The position numbers and the translations under genes are program-made. Below are positions 34,919-46,039 of a stretch of DNA of 64,000 bases, one piece after another (within the stretch, counting starts at the first letter, position 1; every line of letters begins with the position of its first letter). Source of the stretch: Protea cynaroides (taxonomy: Eukaryota; Streptophyta; Magnoliopsida; Proteales; Proteaceae). Under the pieces are notes generated by a model. It made no database searches. It saw nothing but the letters and a program-made list of their open reading frames with translations, and was not told the DNA's origin. The stretch lies in assembly GCA_028583415.1 (NCBI GenBank), contig CM053269.1:23935878-23999877 (forward strand). The letters are read 5' to 3'.

Positions 34919-35430
34919 CTGGGCCATCTCAGCCCCCTCGACTCGTTGATGGGTATGTTTATGGAGCTCAGGGACGCCCAGCGGGAGATGAGCCGTGACA
35001 TAGCACAGTTGACTCGCAGCCTCCGAGTCACACAGGATTAGGTGCACTGGCTCAGGGTTGCTTACGAGAGAGACTATGATATAGCGGACCCCATACCTCT
35101 TAGGCCCCCTATCCCATGATTATCCCCTTTATTTCTTTCACTTATGACTGTTTATAATACAAGGTAACTGTCCGGTTTGTGGACTGTACCCTGTAGCACT
35201 ATATCATTTGCTACAATTTTCTAAATTAATTAAAATTTTCATGGTTTTTCCTAACTAGTGTATGTGCACATATTAAGTTTCATATTTAACATAATATATT
35301 ATTCTCTTTCTTAGTCCGTCTCAGGTATCAAACAATGCTTAAGGTGCGTTTGTATTAAGATTTTTAATTTTTCCTAACTCAGTTCATCGACTCGGTTAAA
35401 GTGCAACATGGTTTGTTGGAACAGAGCCCG
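34919..35430. other. Leader of the chromovirus, remainder
   Basis: Non-coding AT-rich sequence between the end of the antisense ORF and the primer site. The first 180 bp could still encode the tail of the antisense protein (LSSLMGMFMELRDAQREMS-like frames) with stops. Nothing else recognised. Confidence 0.4.
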
Positions 35431-35431
35431 A

Positions 35432-35446
35432 GAGCTCGATACCAAG
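35432..35446 (-). other. Primer binding site, chromovirus
   Basis: Minus strand TTGGTATCGAGCTC next to the 5' LTR. Starts like the initiator-Met site TGGTATCAGAGC but lacks one base in the middle. Confidence 0.65.
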
Positions 35447-35733
35447 TTGTCACACCCCAATTCGATCCAACCGAACGGTGTGAGTGAACCGTCATTGAAC
35501 CAACGGTTCACACCAGGATCTCGATTAGGCCGTGTCCACCCATACAAACCAATTACTCATAACCACAATCAGAATATAAATATACAGCGGAAGACTTTAA
35601 ATAAAATGAACTGAGTATCTATTGATAATTTAAATAAATATCCCGTTATTCAAATCCAAACACATAAAATAATAATCCTTTTACATCTCTTAATACCAAG
35701 CAAAAATAACTGAAACAATTAAATAAAAATCCA

Positions 35734-35865
35734 TCACAGGTACACGCAGAAAGGGCACTCGCATGAAGCATCATGCTCGTCCTCCCTTGCTTGTACATCC
35801 GGAGCAGCTACACCTCCATACGCCGGAGCGTTCACATAATCATCCACAGTGTAACCTGCATCAAC
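35734..35865 (-). CDS. Conserved 43-codon frame in the chromovirus LTR (5' LTR copy)
   Basis: Same frame and length as 25915-26046; begins VDAGYTVDDYVN, ends CECPFCVYL. Continues upstream in frame to a Met at 35925. No family recognised. Confidence 0.35.
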   Translation of the reverse strand, partial: VDAGYTVDDYVNAPAYGGVAAPDVQAREDEHDASCECPFCVYL

Positions 35866-37470
35866 ATCTAAAAACAATGTACGTACAAAGGGTGAGCACA
35901 CAACACAGCTCAGAATATTATGCATGAGTAAGAATCATTTTATGCCGTGGTCCGGTTTTAAGTTTGCAATGTGCTATAGAAGGGTTTGGTGGCCCCCGCA
36001 CCTCTATACACGAGTGTGTGGCATCGCATCGTAGATCACACTACCACCAACCCACATGCACCCATCATGGAATAGAGATAGAGCTAAGGTATACCCGCAC
36101 CTCCCCGATACTCTACCCATACGAGTACCTAAGCCCCCCTCGGCCGGGGCTCGCAAAACTGGGCTCGCAACTAACCAATCCTATATGTCAACAATGTATG
36201 CTCTATCCCAGCACAGCCGTTTATGGCATAGAGATAGAGCTAGAGCGTGCAGGCCGGGCCGGAGACCACAATACCTCACCTCCCCCTGATACCCTATCCG
36301 CAACTAACCCACTAGGATAGAAACAATACGCAGGTAGACCCTATCCCAACATAACTCCCTACGGCATAGAGATAAAGCTAAAGCATCGTGGACAAGCCAG
36401 CGTCGACTCGGAATCCTCAGTACCACATAACAATGGCCTGGACAACATCAATATCGGAGACCACCGTACCACGACCTTCCCCTGATACCCCACCCGTACC
36501 AAGCATGTTAAGACGAATACTACAAAAGGTGCCAGTGTGAAGAGCGATCCCAGGCCCATGCCCCACTCCACACACCAACGAAAACAATCACATGCCTAAC
36601 AATCACATCCTATGAATGCATGAACAATAATAATAACTGAAAGTAAAGGATGGCATGTGAATATGCATAAACATCACATCATAGATATTCAATGATTAAC
36701 AACGATTTACTGTCCATTAATTATTAGGTTTAGGTCAGATTCCCTTACCTGACGCTCATTCGATCACTTGCTCCACGTCACAAGATCCAAACGATATGTC
36801 ACAAAGTCCTACAATATTATTAGGGTTACATTAGAATATATTATTTAGGATTTCATGTTGGTCGGAAACCAACAGAGATCACAAAACACCCTCACAGAGC
36901 TGACCGGTGGCATGTACCGGTCGCAGCTCTGTGGGAAAGACTGGCGACCGGTATGGTCAGCCGGTCCCCACAGACAACCTCCTGAGAGGTAGCGGTCGCA
37001 ACATACCGGTCGCACTATGTGCAACCGGTATAGTCGACCGGTATGTCTCCGGAAGACCATACATGGGTTTTTCGACTATCGACGATCATCCTCCATGGAT
37101 TTTCAGGGTTTCTCCTATCCATTCTAAGTCTAGGCTTTGAGTTAGAGTTATCCCCAACTCATTCAAGTCTCGTTTTGATGAATATCATCTCGAAACTCGA
37201 ATCCAGGGTTTGACGGCAACTTAGGATTTATTGGCCAATTTAGGGTTTTAGATCAATACCTACTTTGCATGGTATTGATCCACCTACACAACTAACACAG
37301 AATAAGAAGATGGTTTCAAGCACTTACCGTTGACAGGCGTAGCGTGAGCTTCGTCAAACGGTAATGGCGGCACCTCCTTCTTCTTCCTAGCTCCTTCTCC
37401 TTTCCAAGCTCTTTCTCTTCTCTAGGGTTTGCGAGAGACAATGGAAAGGATTTGAGGAGGTTTAAGGGTG

Positions 37471-37478
37471 TATTTATA
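37471..37478 (-). promoter_or_regulatory. TATA box, chromovirus 5' LTR
   Basis: TATAAATA on the minus strand; the transcription start for the genomic RNA should lie about 30 bp further along the minus strand. Confidence 0.65.
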
Positions 37479-37785
37479 GGCTAAAAATAGGGTTTAGTAA
37501 TCCTACTAGGATTAGGAAACTTCTAGGATTCGAAATCAGAAAAGCGGGACCTGCAAAGACCAATTTCCAAATTCCCGCACATAGCTGTGCAGGCCATACC
37601 GGTCGACCGGTACCAAGACCGGTACCATCGACCAGTATACCTAAAATCAGGTATAATTGGTCGACTTCGGTCCGATTTCGTACCTGTTTGTTATCCGCTT
37701 GCCCCGTCTGGCTCGGTGATGATCGGAAGACCTGTCACGACACAAAACCAAGGTTAGACCGGGTTTTCAGAGTGCGGGTCTTACA

Positions 37786-37790
37786 GGTTT
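37786..37790. repeat. Target site duplication GGTTT, right copy
   Basis: Equal to 25622-25626. Confidence 0.85.
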
Positions 37791-38310
37791 ATCTTACCGA
37801 GAAGATCCCATTTTATTGGCTTAAGAAATAAAGGGCTTATAGGAACTTTGGGAAGCCGTCAGATGTAATGAACGACAGACGAGAGTTTCAGCCAGATTCA
37901 TGAATTGGTACATAAGATGATGACATGATCATGAGATACAATGCCATAAAAATTGATAGTCAAAAGAAGGGCTTGTGATAGAGACTCCTTGGAAGGCCGT
38001 CAGATTGATGGACGGGAGAGGGAGTCTAATGCCGATGAGAAATATTTTTCTGATGATGAAGAAGTGATGAGATCGTCTCCTGTAAAGGCGGGATGTAATT
38101 GACCAAAATCAAAAGTTCAGTCCAACATGCTGTGAATCTCGAAGAACGATCGCACTTGCTTTCGGGCTTTAGTTGGAACTACCATCTTCTTGAAGTGAGA
38201 GGGACAATTGGCTTACTGTCGAGCTCCAATGCCATTCAACATCTTGCTATTTTTTTTTCTTTTTATTTTTCTTTTTTTCTTTTCTCTTTTTTTTTTTTGG
38301 ATGTGATGGC
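37786..38310 (-). other. 3' part of element C (right fragment)
   Basis: On the minus strand it follows the order of 4960-5410 in copy A: an A-rich tract (38245-38300), GATCGTTCTT, TCCGTCCATCAA..., then CTGGCTGAAACTCTCGTCTG and GGGATCTTCTCGG. Non-coding. It is joined across the chromovirus to 25626. Confidence 0.65.
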
Positions 38311-39369
38311 TACATAATGCAGTGCTTCGCTTGATCGCAAAATTGAATCATGACTTTCAATATTGGATTTGAATCTTCTTCTTCCAAACATTTCCAATAA
38401 GATAGAACATCTTTGCACCTGTTAGTACTTTGTTCTTTTGTAAACTTTATGAACATTTGTGACTGCTCATCTAGTATCTGATTTTATCTGAACGGTGAAT
38501 CTGTATGCTGTCCTCTAGAAGTTACTCATCTCCTTCTTCTGATGTGACTACCTCCCATATTGATGTAGATAAAACATAGGCTTGAATTTTTTTTTTTGGG
38601 ATATCCCAATGACCTCATTCTTTGATTTTGAGATTGATCATTCATCATGTATCTCTTGCTTGTAGATGATGTACTTTGTAAGAACTTTGAAATTTTTATC
38701 CTTTTGGTGGCACATCTGTCCTCTACTCATTTGTACTGATTGGCTGACCTGTTGATCTAATGCTTTCCTTGGAATCTTTTCACAGGTAGAACAAATGGCA
38801 GCTTCTCCAATACATGTTTCTTGAGACTACTCTTGTGTCTCTCGATTGATCATTTAAACCTTTCCCAGACGGGTTGGATCTTTCTTCCTCAAGAGGCCAG
38901 GTGGCGTAGAAGTTCAGGAGATGGCTCATCGTTTCAATCATCTTCAGAGTCAAAATTGACTGCGCACGTAGAATAGGAAGATGTATGAAACTGGGAGGAA
39001 ATGTATGGAAGAGACAAAGCCCAGAGTTTGAAATCCCAAGCGGGGTGGTTTTCTTTTACTTACAGGGCAAATAGGGCTGGACTTGTCAACGAGCATATCA
39101 ATCTTGGACCCATGCCTGGATGACCTATCGAATACCGATAATAGAAAGTTGAAACAACTAGTTCGTCCGAGCGGCTCCAGTTGGGCATAACGCCTTCGAC
39201 GACCACCTTCAGTCGTTGCGGGAATAAGTCTTCCTTCAGATCTCTAATAGCAGGACTCATCATGCCCCTCTATCAATAGGTGCAAGATACCTACCTTTTA
39301 AGGTTCCATACAATTCTTACCTCTCTTTTTTATGTTTAGGATCCATTCATAACCGGACTATTGCTTTTA
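38311..39369. other. Element C interior, nothing recognised
   Basis: About 1 kb without a frame that resembles a protein and without clear repeats. A 67-codon minus frame at 39060-39263 shows no motif. Probably decayed interior of element C. Confidence 0.4.
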
Positions 39370-39720
39370 AGCACAAGGTTACTCTGGTTCATGCCCCAGT
39401 TTGGGGTTCAGTGGATTCATCAATGGACCACTTCTAGCTGAATTCAAAATCATTTTGGCTTATGCCCCAGCTTGGGGAGCAAGGGGTATCGCCGTTGCAC
39501 TACACCATTTTGAGTCCAAGATTAGACTAGTTTATGCCTTGGCTTGGGGGGTTCAATGGATTTTTTTGTTAGACCACTCTCAATTTGGGTTTAAGGTCAA
39601 TTTGGTCCATGCCCAGTTTAGGGCATAATGGCTTTCCTCATTAGACCGCATTCAATTTGGGTCCAAGGTCAATCTGGTTCATGCCCCACTTAGGGCTCAT
39701 GGCTTCATCATTGGACCATT
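39370..39720. repeat. Tandem repeats with CCCCA/TGGGG hairpins
   Basis: About four to five degenerate units of about 75 bp: GGTTCATGCCCCAGTTTGGGG, then GGATTCATCAATGGACCAC, then TTTGGGTCCAAGGTCAAT. The inverted repeat CCCCA-GTT-TGGGG appears with loop variants GCT and degraded forms. Confidence 0.75.
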
Positions 39721-40049
39721 CACTAGCCGTGATTCTGGTTCTTATCCTAGCCTGGGGCACATTAGATCTCATTTTTGGTCTACCCTACTGCTCGGGAAAT
39801 TCCATTCCCTCTCTTTGAATAATGAGAAATGTGAGGGCAACTCTTCGGATTCTAACATTTCCTTGGCCAATGGGGCAGAAATGCCCATGATGGGATAGCA
39901 CTATTATAGCTGAAGATTCATGGTCTCTTGCTGATTCCAGAATTTGGAATTGATCTTTACTGACACGCAATGAGGAATGCTTCTCATTCACCATTCCTGA
40001 TGAGCTATCCTAACTTGTAGCACTGGGCTATGATAGACATGGATCAGAC

Positions 40050-40460
40050 TCTAATTGATAGAGCCAGAGATTGATTTTGAATCGATCTCCGATTGATAGA
40101 GACAAGATTGACTTTGAATTGATCTCTGATTGATAGAGATCAATATTGATTTTGAATTGGTCTCTGATTGATAGAGATCAAGATTGATTTTGAATTGGTC
40201 TTTGATTGATAGAGATCAAGATTGATTTTCAATTGGTCTCTGATTGATAGAGATCAAGATTGGTTTTCAATTGATCTCTGATTGATAGAGATCAAGATTA
40301 ACTTTAAATTGATCTCTGATTGATAGAGATCAAGATTGACAGTCATGGACTGGGCTCTAATTGCTAGAGGTAAGGATTGATTGAGTTGGGCTCCGATTGA
40401 TAGAGGCCAAAGAAGACAATCATGGATTGGACTCTAATTGATAGAGATGATGGATTGATT
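40050..40460. repeat. About 40-bp tandem repeats with GATCTCT/AGAGATC hairpin
   Basis: About nine units reading GATCTCT-GATTGAT-AGAGATC followed by AAGATTGATTTTGAATT. The 7-bp arms are perfect in most units; outer ones read CTCTA...TAGAG. Confidence 0.85.
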
Positions 40461-40479
40461 GAGTTGAAATGACTGAAAT

Positions 40480-41060
40480 TTTCTTTGATTCCTTTATGAA
40501 GTGGAACCTGGACCAAAGGTAATGGTTGAACAGGCCTAGAGGCTAACTCAAGCTCACATTGAGTTCATATGAATGGAACTTTTCTTAGTTCCAACATGAA
40601 TCGAAACCTAAACTGGAGTTGACAATTGAATAAGCCTAGGGGCTAATTAAATTCCAATGAATGGAACTCTTCTTAGTTTCAACATGAATCCGAACTTAAA
40701 CCATAGTTGATGATTGGATAAGCCTAATGGCTAAATGAATTCAGATGAATGTGACTCTTCTTAATTCGAACATGAATTAGAACCTGAACCAAAGTTGATG
40801 GTTGGATAAGCCTAGTGGCCAATTGAATTCAGATGAATGAGACTCTTCTTAGTTCCAACATAAATTAGAACCTGAACCAAATTTGATGGTTGGATAAGCC
40901 TAGTGGCTAATTGAATTCTGATGAATGGGACTCTTCTTAGTTCCAACATGAATTATAACCTGAACCAAATTTGATGGTTGGATAAGCCTAGTGGCTAATT
41001 GAATTTAAATGAATGGAACTTCTTCTAATTCTGTCATGAATCGGAACCTAAGCAAGAGGT
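40480..41060. repeat. About 87-bp tandem repeats
   Basis: Six or so units with GGATAAGCCTAGTGGCTAAT, TGAATGGGACTCTTCTTAG, CCAACATGAATTAGAACCTG. Their GCCTAG...GGCTAA part resembles the next array, so the two may be related. Confidence 0.85.
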
Positions 41061-41089
41061 GAAGGGTGAAAAAGCCTAGGGGCCAAATG

Positions 41090-41471
41090 CCTCCTCCATT
41101 CTAGCATGATCATGAAGTGATGATTGAACTTGCTTAGGGGTTAAACCCTTCTTCAGTTCTGAGATGAACCAGAAATGGTGGTTGGACCTGCCTAGGGGCT
41201 GAATATTTTTTTGATTCTGAGATGAACTGGATGTGATTAAATCTGCCTAGGGGCTGAATCTTTCCTTAATTCTGGATGAACCAAAATGATGATTGGACCT
41301 GCCTAGGGGCTGAATCTTTCCTTCAATTCTGAGATGAACCAGAAATGGTGGTTGGACCTGCCTAGGGGCTGAATATTTTTTTGATTCTGAGATGAACTGG
41401 ATGTGATTGAATCTGCCTAGGGGCTAAATCTTTTCTTAATTCTGGATGAACCAAAATAATGATTGAACCTG
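41090..41471. repeat. GCCTAGGGGCTGAATC repeats, left half
   Basis: Units of about 60 bp: GGACCTGCCTAGGGGCTGAA, TCTTTCCTTAATTCTG, GATGAACC. The array is cut by the solo LTR and resumes at 43826. Confidence 0.88.
41467..41471. repeat. Target site duplication ACCTG, left copy
   Basis: Equal to 43826-43830. Confidence 0.8.
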
Positions 41472-41778
41472 TGTAAGACCCGCACTCTGAAAACCCGGTC
41501 TAAACCTTGGTTTTGTGTCGTGACAGGTCTTCCGATCATCACCGAGCCAGACGGGGCAAGCGGATAACAAACAGGTACAAAATCAGATCAAAGTCGACCA
41601 ATTATACCTGATTTTAGATATCGGTTGATGGTACCGGATGATGGTACCGGTCGACCGGTATGGCCCCGCAAGCTATGTGCGGGAATTTGGAAATTGGTCT
41701 CTGCGGGTCCCGCTTTCCTGATTTCGAATCCTAGAAGTTTTCTAATCCTAGTAGGGTTACTAAACCCTATTTCTAGCC

Positions 41779-41786
41779 TATAAATA
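41779..41786 (+). promoter_or_regulatory. TATA box, solo LTR
   Basis: TATAAATA, same site as in the other two LTRs. Confidence 0.65.
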
Positions 41787-41929
41787 CACCCTTAAGCCTC
41801 CTCAAATCCTTTCCATTGTCTCTTACAAACCCTAGAGAAGAGAAAGAGGTGGAAAAGGAGAAGGAGCTAGGAGGAAGAAGAAGGAGCCACCATTACCGTT
41901 TGACGAAGCTCTCGTTACGCCTGTCAACG

Positions 41930-41931
41930 GT
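41930..41931 (+). promoter_or_regulatory. Possible 5' splice site in the chromovirus LTR leader
   Basis: GTCAACG/GTAAGT about 140 bp after the TATA box; kept on the minus strand at 27531-27526 in the 3' LTR and likewise in the 5' LTR. Possible acceptors: TATTGTAG (42441-42448) and TTTTTAG (ends 43408). Confidence 0.35.
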
Positions 41932-43410
41932 AAGTGTTTGAATCCCTCTTCTTACCCTATGATAGTTGTGTGGGTGGATCAATACCATGCAAAGTAGGTA
42001 TTGATCTAAAACCCTAAATTGGCCAATAAAACCTAAGTTGCCGTCAAACCCTAGATTCGAGTTTCGAGATGATATTCATCGAAACGAGACTTGAATGAGT
42101 TGGGGATAACTCTAACTCAAAGCCTAGACTTAGAATGGATAGGAGAAACCCTGAAAATCCATGGAGGATGATCGACGGCAGTCGAAGAACCCATGTATGG
42201 TCTTCCGGAGACATACCGGTCGACTATACCGCTTGCACATAGTGCGACCGGTATGTTGCGACCGCTACCTCTCGGGAGGTTGTTTGTGGGGGACCGGCTG
42301 ACCATACCGGTCGCCAGTCTTTTCCACAGAGCTGCGACCGGTACATGCCACCGGTCAGCTCTGTGAGGGTATTTTGTAACCCTGTTGGTTTCCGACCAAC
42401 ATGAAACTCTAAGAATGTTATTCTAATGAAACCCTAATAATATTGTAGGACTTTGTGACTTATCGTTTGGATCTTGCGATGTGGAGCAAGTTATCGAACG
42501 AGCGTGAGGTAAGGGAATCTGACCTAAACCTAATAATTAATGGACAGTAAATTTTTATTAATCATTGAATATCTATGATGTGATGTTTGTGCATATTCAC
42601 ATGCCATCCTTTATTTTCAGTTATTATTATTGTTCATGCATTCATAGGATGTGATTGTTAGGCATGTGATTATTTTCGTTGGTGTGTGGAGTGGGGCATG
42701 GGCTTGGGATCGCTCTTTACATTGACACTTTTTATAGTATTCTGTCTTAACATGCTTGGTACGGGTGGGGTATCAGGGGAAGGTCGTGGTACGGTGGTCT
42801 TCGATATTGATGTTGTCTCGGCCATTGTTATGTGGTACTGTGGATTCCGAGTCGAGGCTGGCTTGTCCACGATGCTTTAGCTCTATCTCTATGCCGTAGG
42901 AAGTTATGTTGGGATAGGGTCTACCTGCGTATTGTTTCTATCCTAGTGGGTTAGTTGCGGATAGGGTATCAGGGGGAGGTGAGGTATGGTGGTCTCCGGG
43001 CCCGGCCTGCACGCTCTAGCTCTATCTCTATGCCGTAGACGGCCGTGGTGGGATAGAGCATACATTGTTGACATATAGGATTGGTTAGTTGCGAGCCCAG
43101 GTTTGAGCCCCGCCGCAGGGGCTTAGGTACCGGTATGGGTAGAGTATCGGGGAGGTGCGGGTATACCTTAGCTCTATCTCTATTCCATGATGGGTGCATG
43201 TGGGTTGGTGGTAGTGTGATTACTGTGCGATGCCACATACCTGTATAGAGGTGCGGGGTCCACCAAACCTTTCTATAGCACATTGCAAACTTAAAACCAG
43301 ACCACAAAGATAAAATTGATTGTTACTCATGCATAATCTTGTGAAACTGTCGATTGTCTTACCGAAGCTGTGTTGTGTGCTCACCCTTTGTATATACATT
43401 GTTTTTAGAT

Positions 43411-43542
43411 GTTGATGCAGGATACACTGTGGACGACTATGTGAACGCCCCGGCGTACGGTGGTGTAGCTGCTTTGGATGTACAAGCAGGGGAGGACGAG
43501 CATGACGCTTCATGCGAGTGCCCTTTCTGCGTGTACTTTTGA
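43411..43542 (+). CDS. Conserved 43-codon frame in the chromovirus LTR (solo LTR copy)
   Basis: Third copy of the 132-bp frame, VDAGYTVDDYVN...CECPFCVYF. Preceded by GTTTTTAG at 43401-43408. In frame upstream to a Met at 43354. Differences from the other copies are mainly in third codon positions. Confidence 0.35.
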   Translation, partial: VDAGYTVDDYVNAPAYGGVAALDVQAGEDEHDASCECPFCVYF

Positions 43543-43825
43543 TGGATTTTTATTTATTTGTTTCAGTTATTTTCGTTTGGATTAAAGTGATGTAAAAGAT
43601 ATTATATTATGTGTTTGATTTGGATAATGGGATATTATTTAAATTATCAATAGATACTCAGTTCATTCTATTTAAAGTCTTTCGCTGTATATTTATATTC
43701 TGATTGTGGTTATGTGTAATGGTTTGTATGGGTGGACACGGCCTATTCGAGATCCTGGTGTGAACCGTTGGTTCAATGACGGTTCACTCACACCGTTCTG
43801 GTTGGATCAGAATTGGGGTGTGACA

Positions 43826-44345
43826 ACCTGCCTAGGGGCTGAAATCTTTCCTTAATTCAAAGGTGAATAGGGAATATTGATTGGATTTGCCTAGGGGCTG
43901 AATCTTTCCTTAATTCAGAGATGAATCGTGAAATATGATTGGATTTGCCTAAGGGCTGAATCTTTTCTTAATTTTGAGGTACATTGAGAACGGTGATTGG
44001 ATTTGCCTAGGGGCTAAATCTTTCCTTAATGATTGGATTTGCCTAGGGGCTGAATCTTTTCTTAATTCAAAGGTGAATAGGGAACAATAATTGGATTTAC
44101 CTAGGGGCTGAATCTTTCCCTAATTCAGAGATGAATTGAGAACAGTAATTGGATTTGCCTAGGGGCTGAATCTTTCCTTAATTCAGAGGTGAATCAAGAA
44201 CTATGATTGGATTTGCCTAGGGGCTGAATCTTTCCTTAATTCAGAGATGAATCGGGAACTATGATTGGATTTGCATAGGGCTGGATCTTTCCTCAATTCA
44301 AAGGTACATTGAGAACTATGATTGGATTTGCCTAGGGGCTGAATT
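43826..44345. repeat. GCCTAGGGGCTGAATC repeats, right half
   Basis: About nine more units of 55-60 bp (TTGGATTTGCCTAGGGGCTG, AATCTTTCCTTAATTCAGAG, ATGAATCGGGAAC), starting with the ACCTG duplication. Confidence 0.88.
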
Positions 44346-45576
44346 TTTCATTCTTTCTTATAAAATTTGATGTTTAATCAAGATCTAGATTCATGACTTC
44401 CATTGATTCATTTAGAAAGATAATATGGATGGATCTCAAGGTGGGAGATCAAGACAATTCCCTAATTGTAGGGGCCTCTCACCCTAAAAGGGTGGATATG
44501 GTTGCAGTTTGATTTTCTTTTCCAAAGGCATTGAAATCCAATGGAAAAATATCAAGATTCTAAACATCTACAGGAGTAGAAGGAGTCACATGCACAATCA
44601 AGGATGACTCAACCAAACAAGAGTTAGCTCCCTCATAAGGGCGATTGGGTAAACATTATCCTAGTCAATTTAATTGAATTTGATTAAGCCATGTGTTTAA
44701 TCTTGGGATCTCATGATTCCAAAATGGATAATCAGTGGTACCAAGGTCTGGCCAATTGGATTACCGAATTCGATGAAATTGAAATGGATATATTAATCCG
44801 TCGTCCTTATTAGGGATGGTTAGCAAAAGTGGTTCATAGATGAACAAACTAGTAAATTTCTTCTTGACCATGGTATCTAAGTCTTGACAGGGATTTTCTA
44901 CTCGTTTTTTGAAATCGACGTGTTAACAATGAGAGATTCGACACATCGAGCTTACTTAATGGAGGGTGTATAGTGACCGTCTACTATGATGTAGAACAGG
45001 TGTATACATACCTCATACTCCCAATGGGTGAGAGTTCAAGATGCTCATCGTGTAGATTCTAACATGTTGACCAATCGAGGACAAAAACGGATAGAACTTT
45101 GACGTCTCGAACATGGATGTCATGGTTAAGCCGATTTTACCGGGTAGGTTCAGCGATGAACCAAAAAATAACAAACATTGGGCTACATCTGGGTTAGGAC
45201 AGAAAAGGCCACCTTGACGAGGATGGGGTAACCTATCACCGAATGCTCGATGAATAATGGGCCCCCATTCCCTTTATATACTATGTTGCCAGAATCCAAG
45301 CGACGTGGAGTAGCATAACGCATTCCCAGGAGGACCCAAGAAACGCTCGTTAGAGGCTGCTCACCGGTCGTGGTCTCACAAGGTACTAGCCAAGGCTGTG
45401 TGTTTCGCCTAGCGGGCTGCCCCATATGCATGGGACCCGATTCGACTACTCGCACGAATATGTAACTGAACTCATTCCCCCCAAAGCAATAATATACAAG
45501 CATAAATATAGTATCCTAAAATCTAGCTTCCAATTCACACAAGGAAAATTTTCATTTAGGAGTTTGACATTTATAT
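44346..45576 (-). other. Leader of element C
   Basis: The minus strand resembles the leader of copy B, for example GTCAAGGTGGCCTTTTCTGTCC beside GTCAAGGTAGCCTTTGTCGG, then GGTTCATCGCTGAAC. A likely 3' splice site (CTTCTACTCCTGTAG on the minus strand) ends at 44568. No gag start follows. The 106-codon minus frame 45183-45503 is leader, not gene. Confidence 0.65.
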
Positions 45577-45593
45577 CCCCAGTGAAGTCGCCA
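45577..45593 (-). other. Primer binding site, element C
   Basis: Minus strand TGGCGACTTCACTGGGG, one base after the LTR end CTCACA; same type as 11718-11735. Confidence 0.75.
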
Positions 45594-45870
45594 CTGTGAG
45601 GACAAAGATGGAAATCTTTAGAAGTCGCCACCTAGATTTAGGTCTAGGACCTTAAAAATGTGAAATATCACCCCAAGGTAAGACTTCGATTGACTTATGA
45701 CCCTTAGATTGGAATTCTGGTCCATCAGAGATTGGGTAAGCGTCAGGTTACGGTTATGGGAAGGGGTTAGGCACCCAAACCGTCCGATCGAAAAGGGTCT
45801 CTTATACCTTTCCTATGCTAGACTCTATTTGCTAAGCCAAACCAAACCAAGGGGTTTGATATCATTGAAC

Positions 45871-45943
45871 CGAATCTGTATCCATCAGATTGCCTACGTA
45901 TCACAGAATTATTCCGAAAATCAGGTTCACCATCGTAGTTCAG
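45871..45943 (-). other. Hairpin module C1
   Basis: Minus strand GAACTACG, inner hairpin CGGAA-TAA-TTCTG (two G.T pairs allowed), ATACGTAGGCA, downstream hairpin AATCTG-ATGGATA-CAGATT. Confidence 0.55.
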
Positions 45944-46039
45944 GTGTGATTAAAGTTTATGGCTGTGATTTATGCTTGTGCATGATTAAGTTTATTGTTC
46001 AAGTTGAAATTTATGCTTGAAAGGCTAAGAAAACCCTAT

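Larger units (their letters stand above)
25627..37785 (-). mobile_element. Chromovirus (Tekay/Del-like Ty3/gypsy), full structure
   Basis: Reversed element of 12159 bp with LTRs 25627-27989 (3') and 35448-37785 (5'), both TG...CA, and a perfect 5-bp duplication GGTTT. Order on the minus strand: LTR, primer site, non-coding leader, gag, zinc knuckle, protease, RT, RNase H, integrase with chromodomain, LTR. A group II-type chromodomain at the end of integrase and the GGGACGAAATTT-type sequence before the 3' LTR are hallmarks of the Tekay/Del group. Gag has a stop and pol several frameshifts, so it is inactive. The leader carries an antisense reading frame. Confidence 0.92.
35448..37785 (-). repeat. 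Chromovirus 5' LTR (right)
   Basis: 2338 bp, same boundaries and contents as 25627-27989, differing by scattered substitutions and small indels (about six in the first 170 bp). TATA at 37478-37471 (minus), palindrome TACCGGTCGACCGGTA at 37597-37612. Confidence 0.92.
41472..43825 (+). mobile_element. Solo LTR of the chromovirus family
   Basis: 2354 bp, TGTAAGACCCGC...GGGGTGTGACA, opposite in orientation to the full element but matching its LTRs over the whole length, flanked by a perfect 5-bp repeat ACCTG. No internal sequence remains, so it arose by recombination between the LTRs of one full insertion. TATAAATA at 41779, GTAAGT donor-like site at 41930, further splice-like sites around 42449-42508, ACCGGT cluster at 42215-42355, palindrome at 41645-41660. 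Confidence 0.93.

Noticed and set aside
42449..42508. 20-codon stop-free possible exon in the solo LTR joining to the 43-codon frame
   Set aside because: Phase does not match the conserved frame, and the corresponding stretch of the 3' LTR has a stop.
45183..45503. 106-codon minus frame in the leader of C
   Set aside because: Aligns as DNA to the non-coding leader of copy B where the frame is closed.
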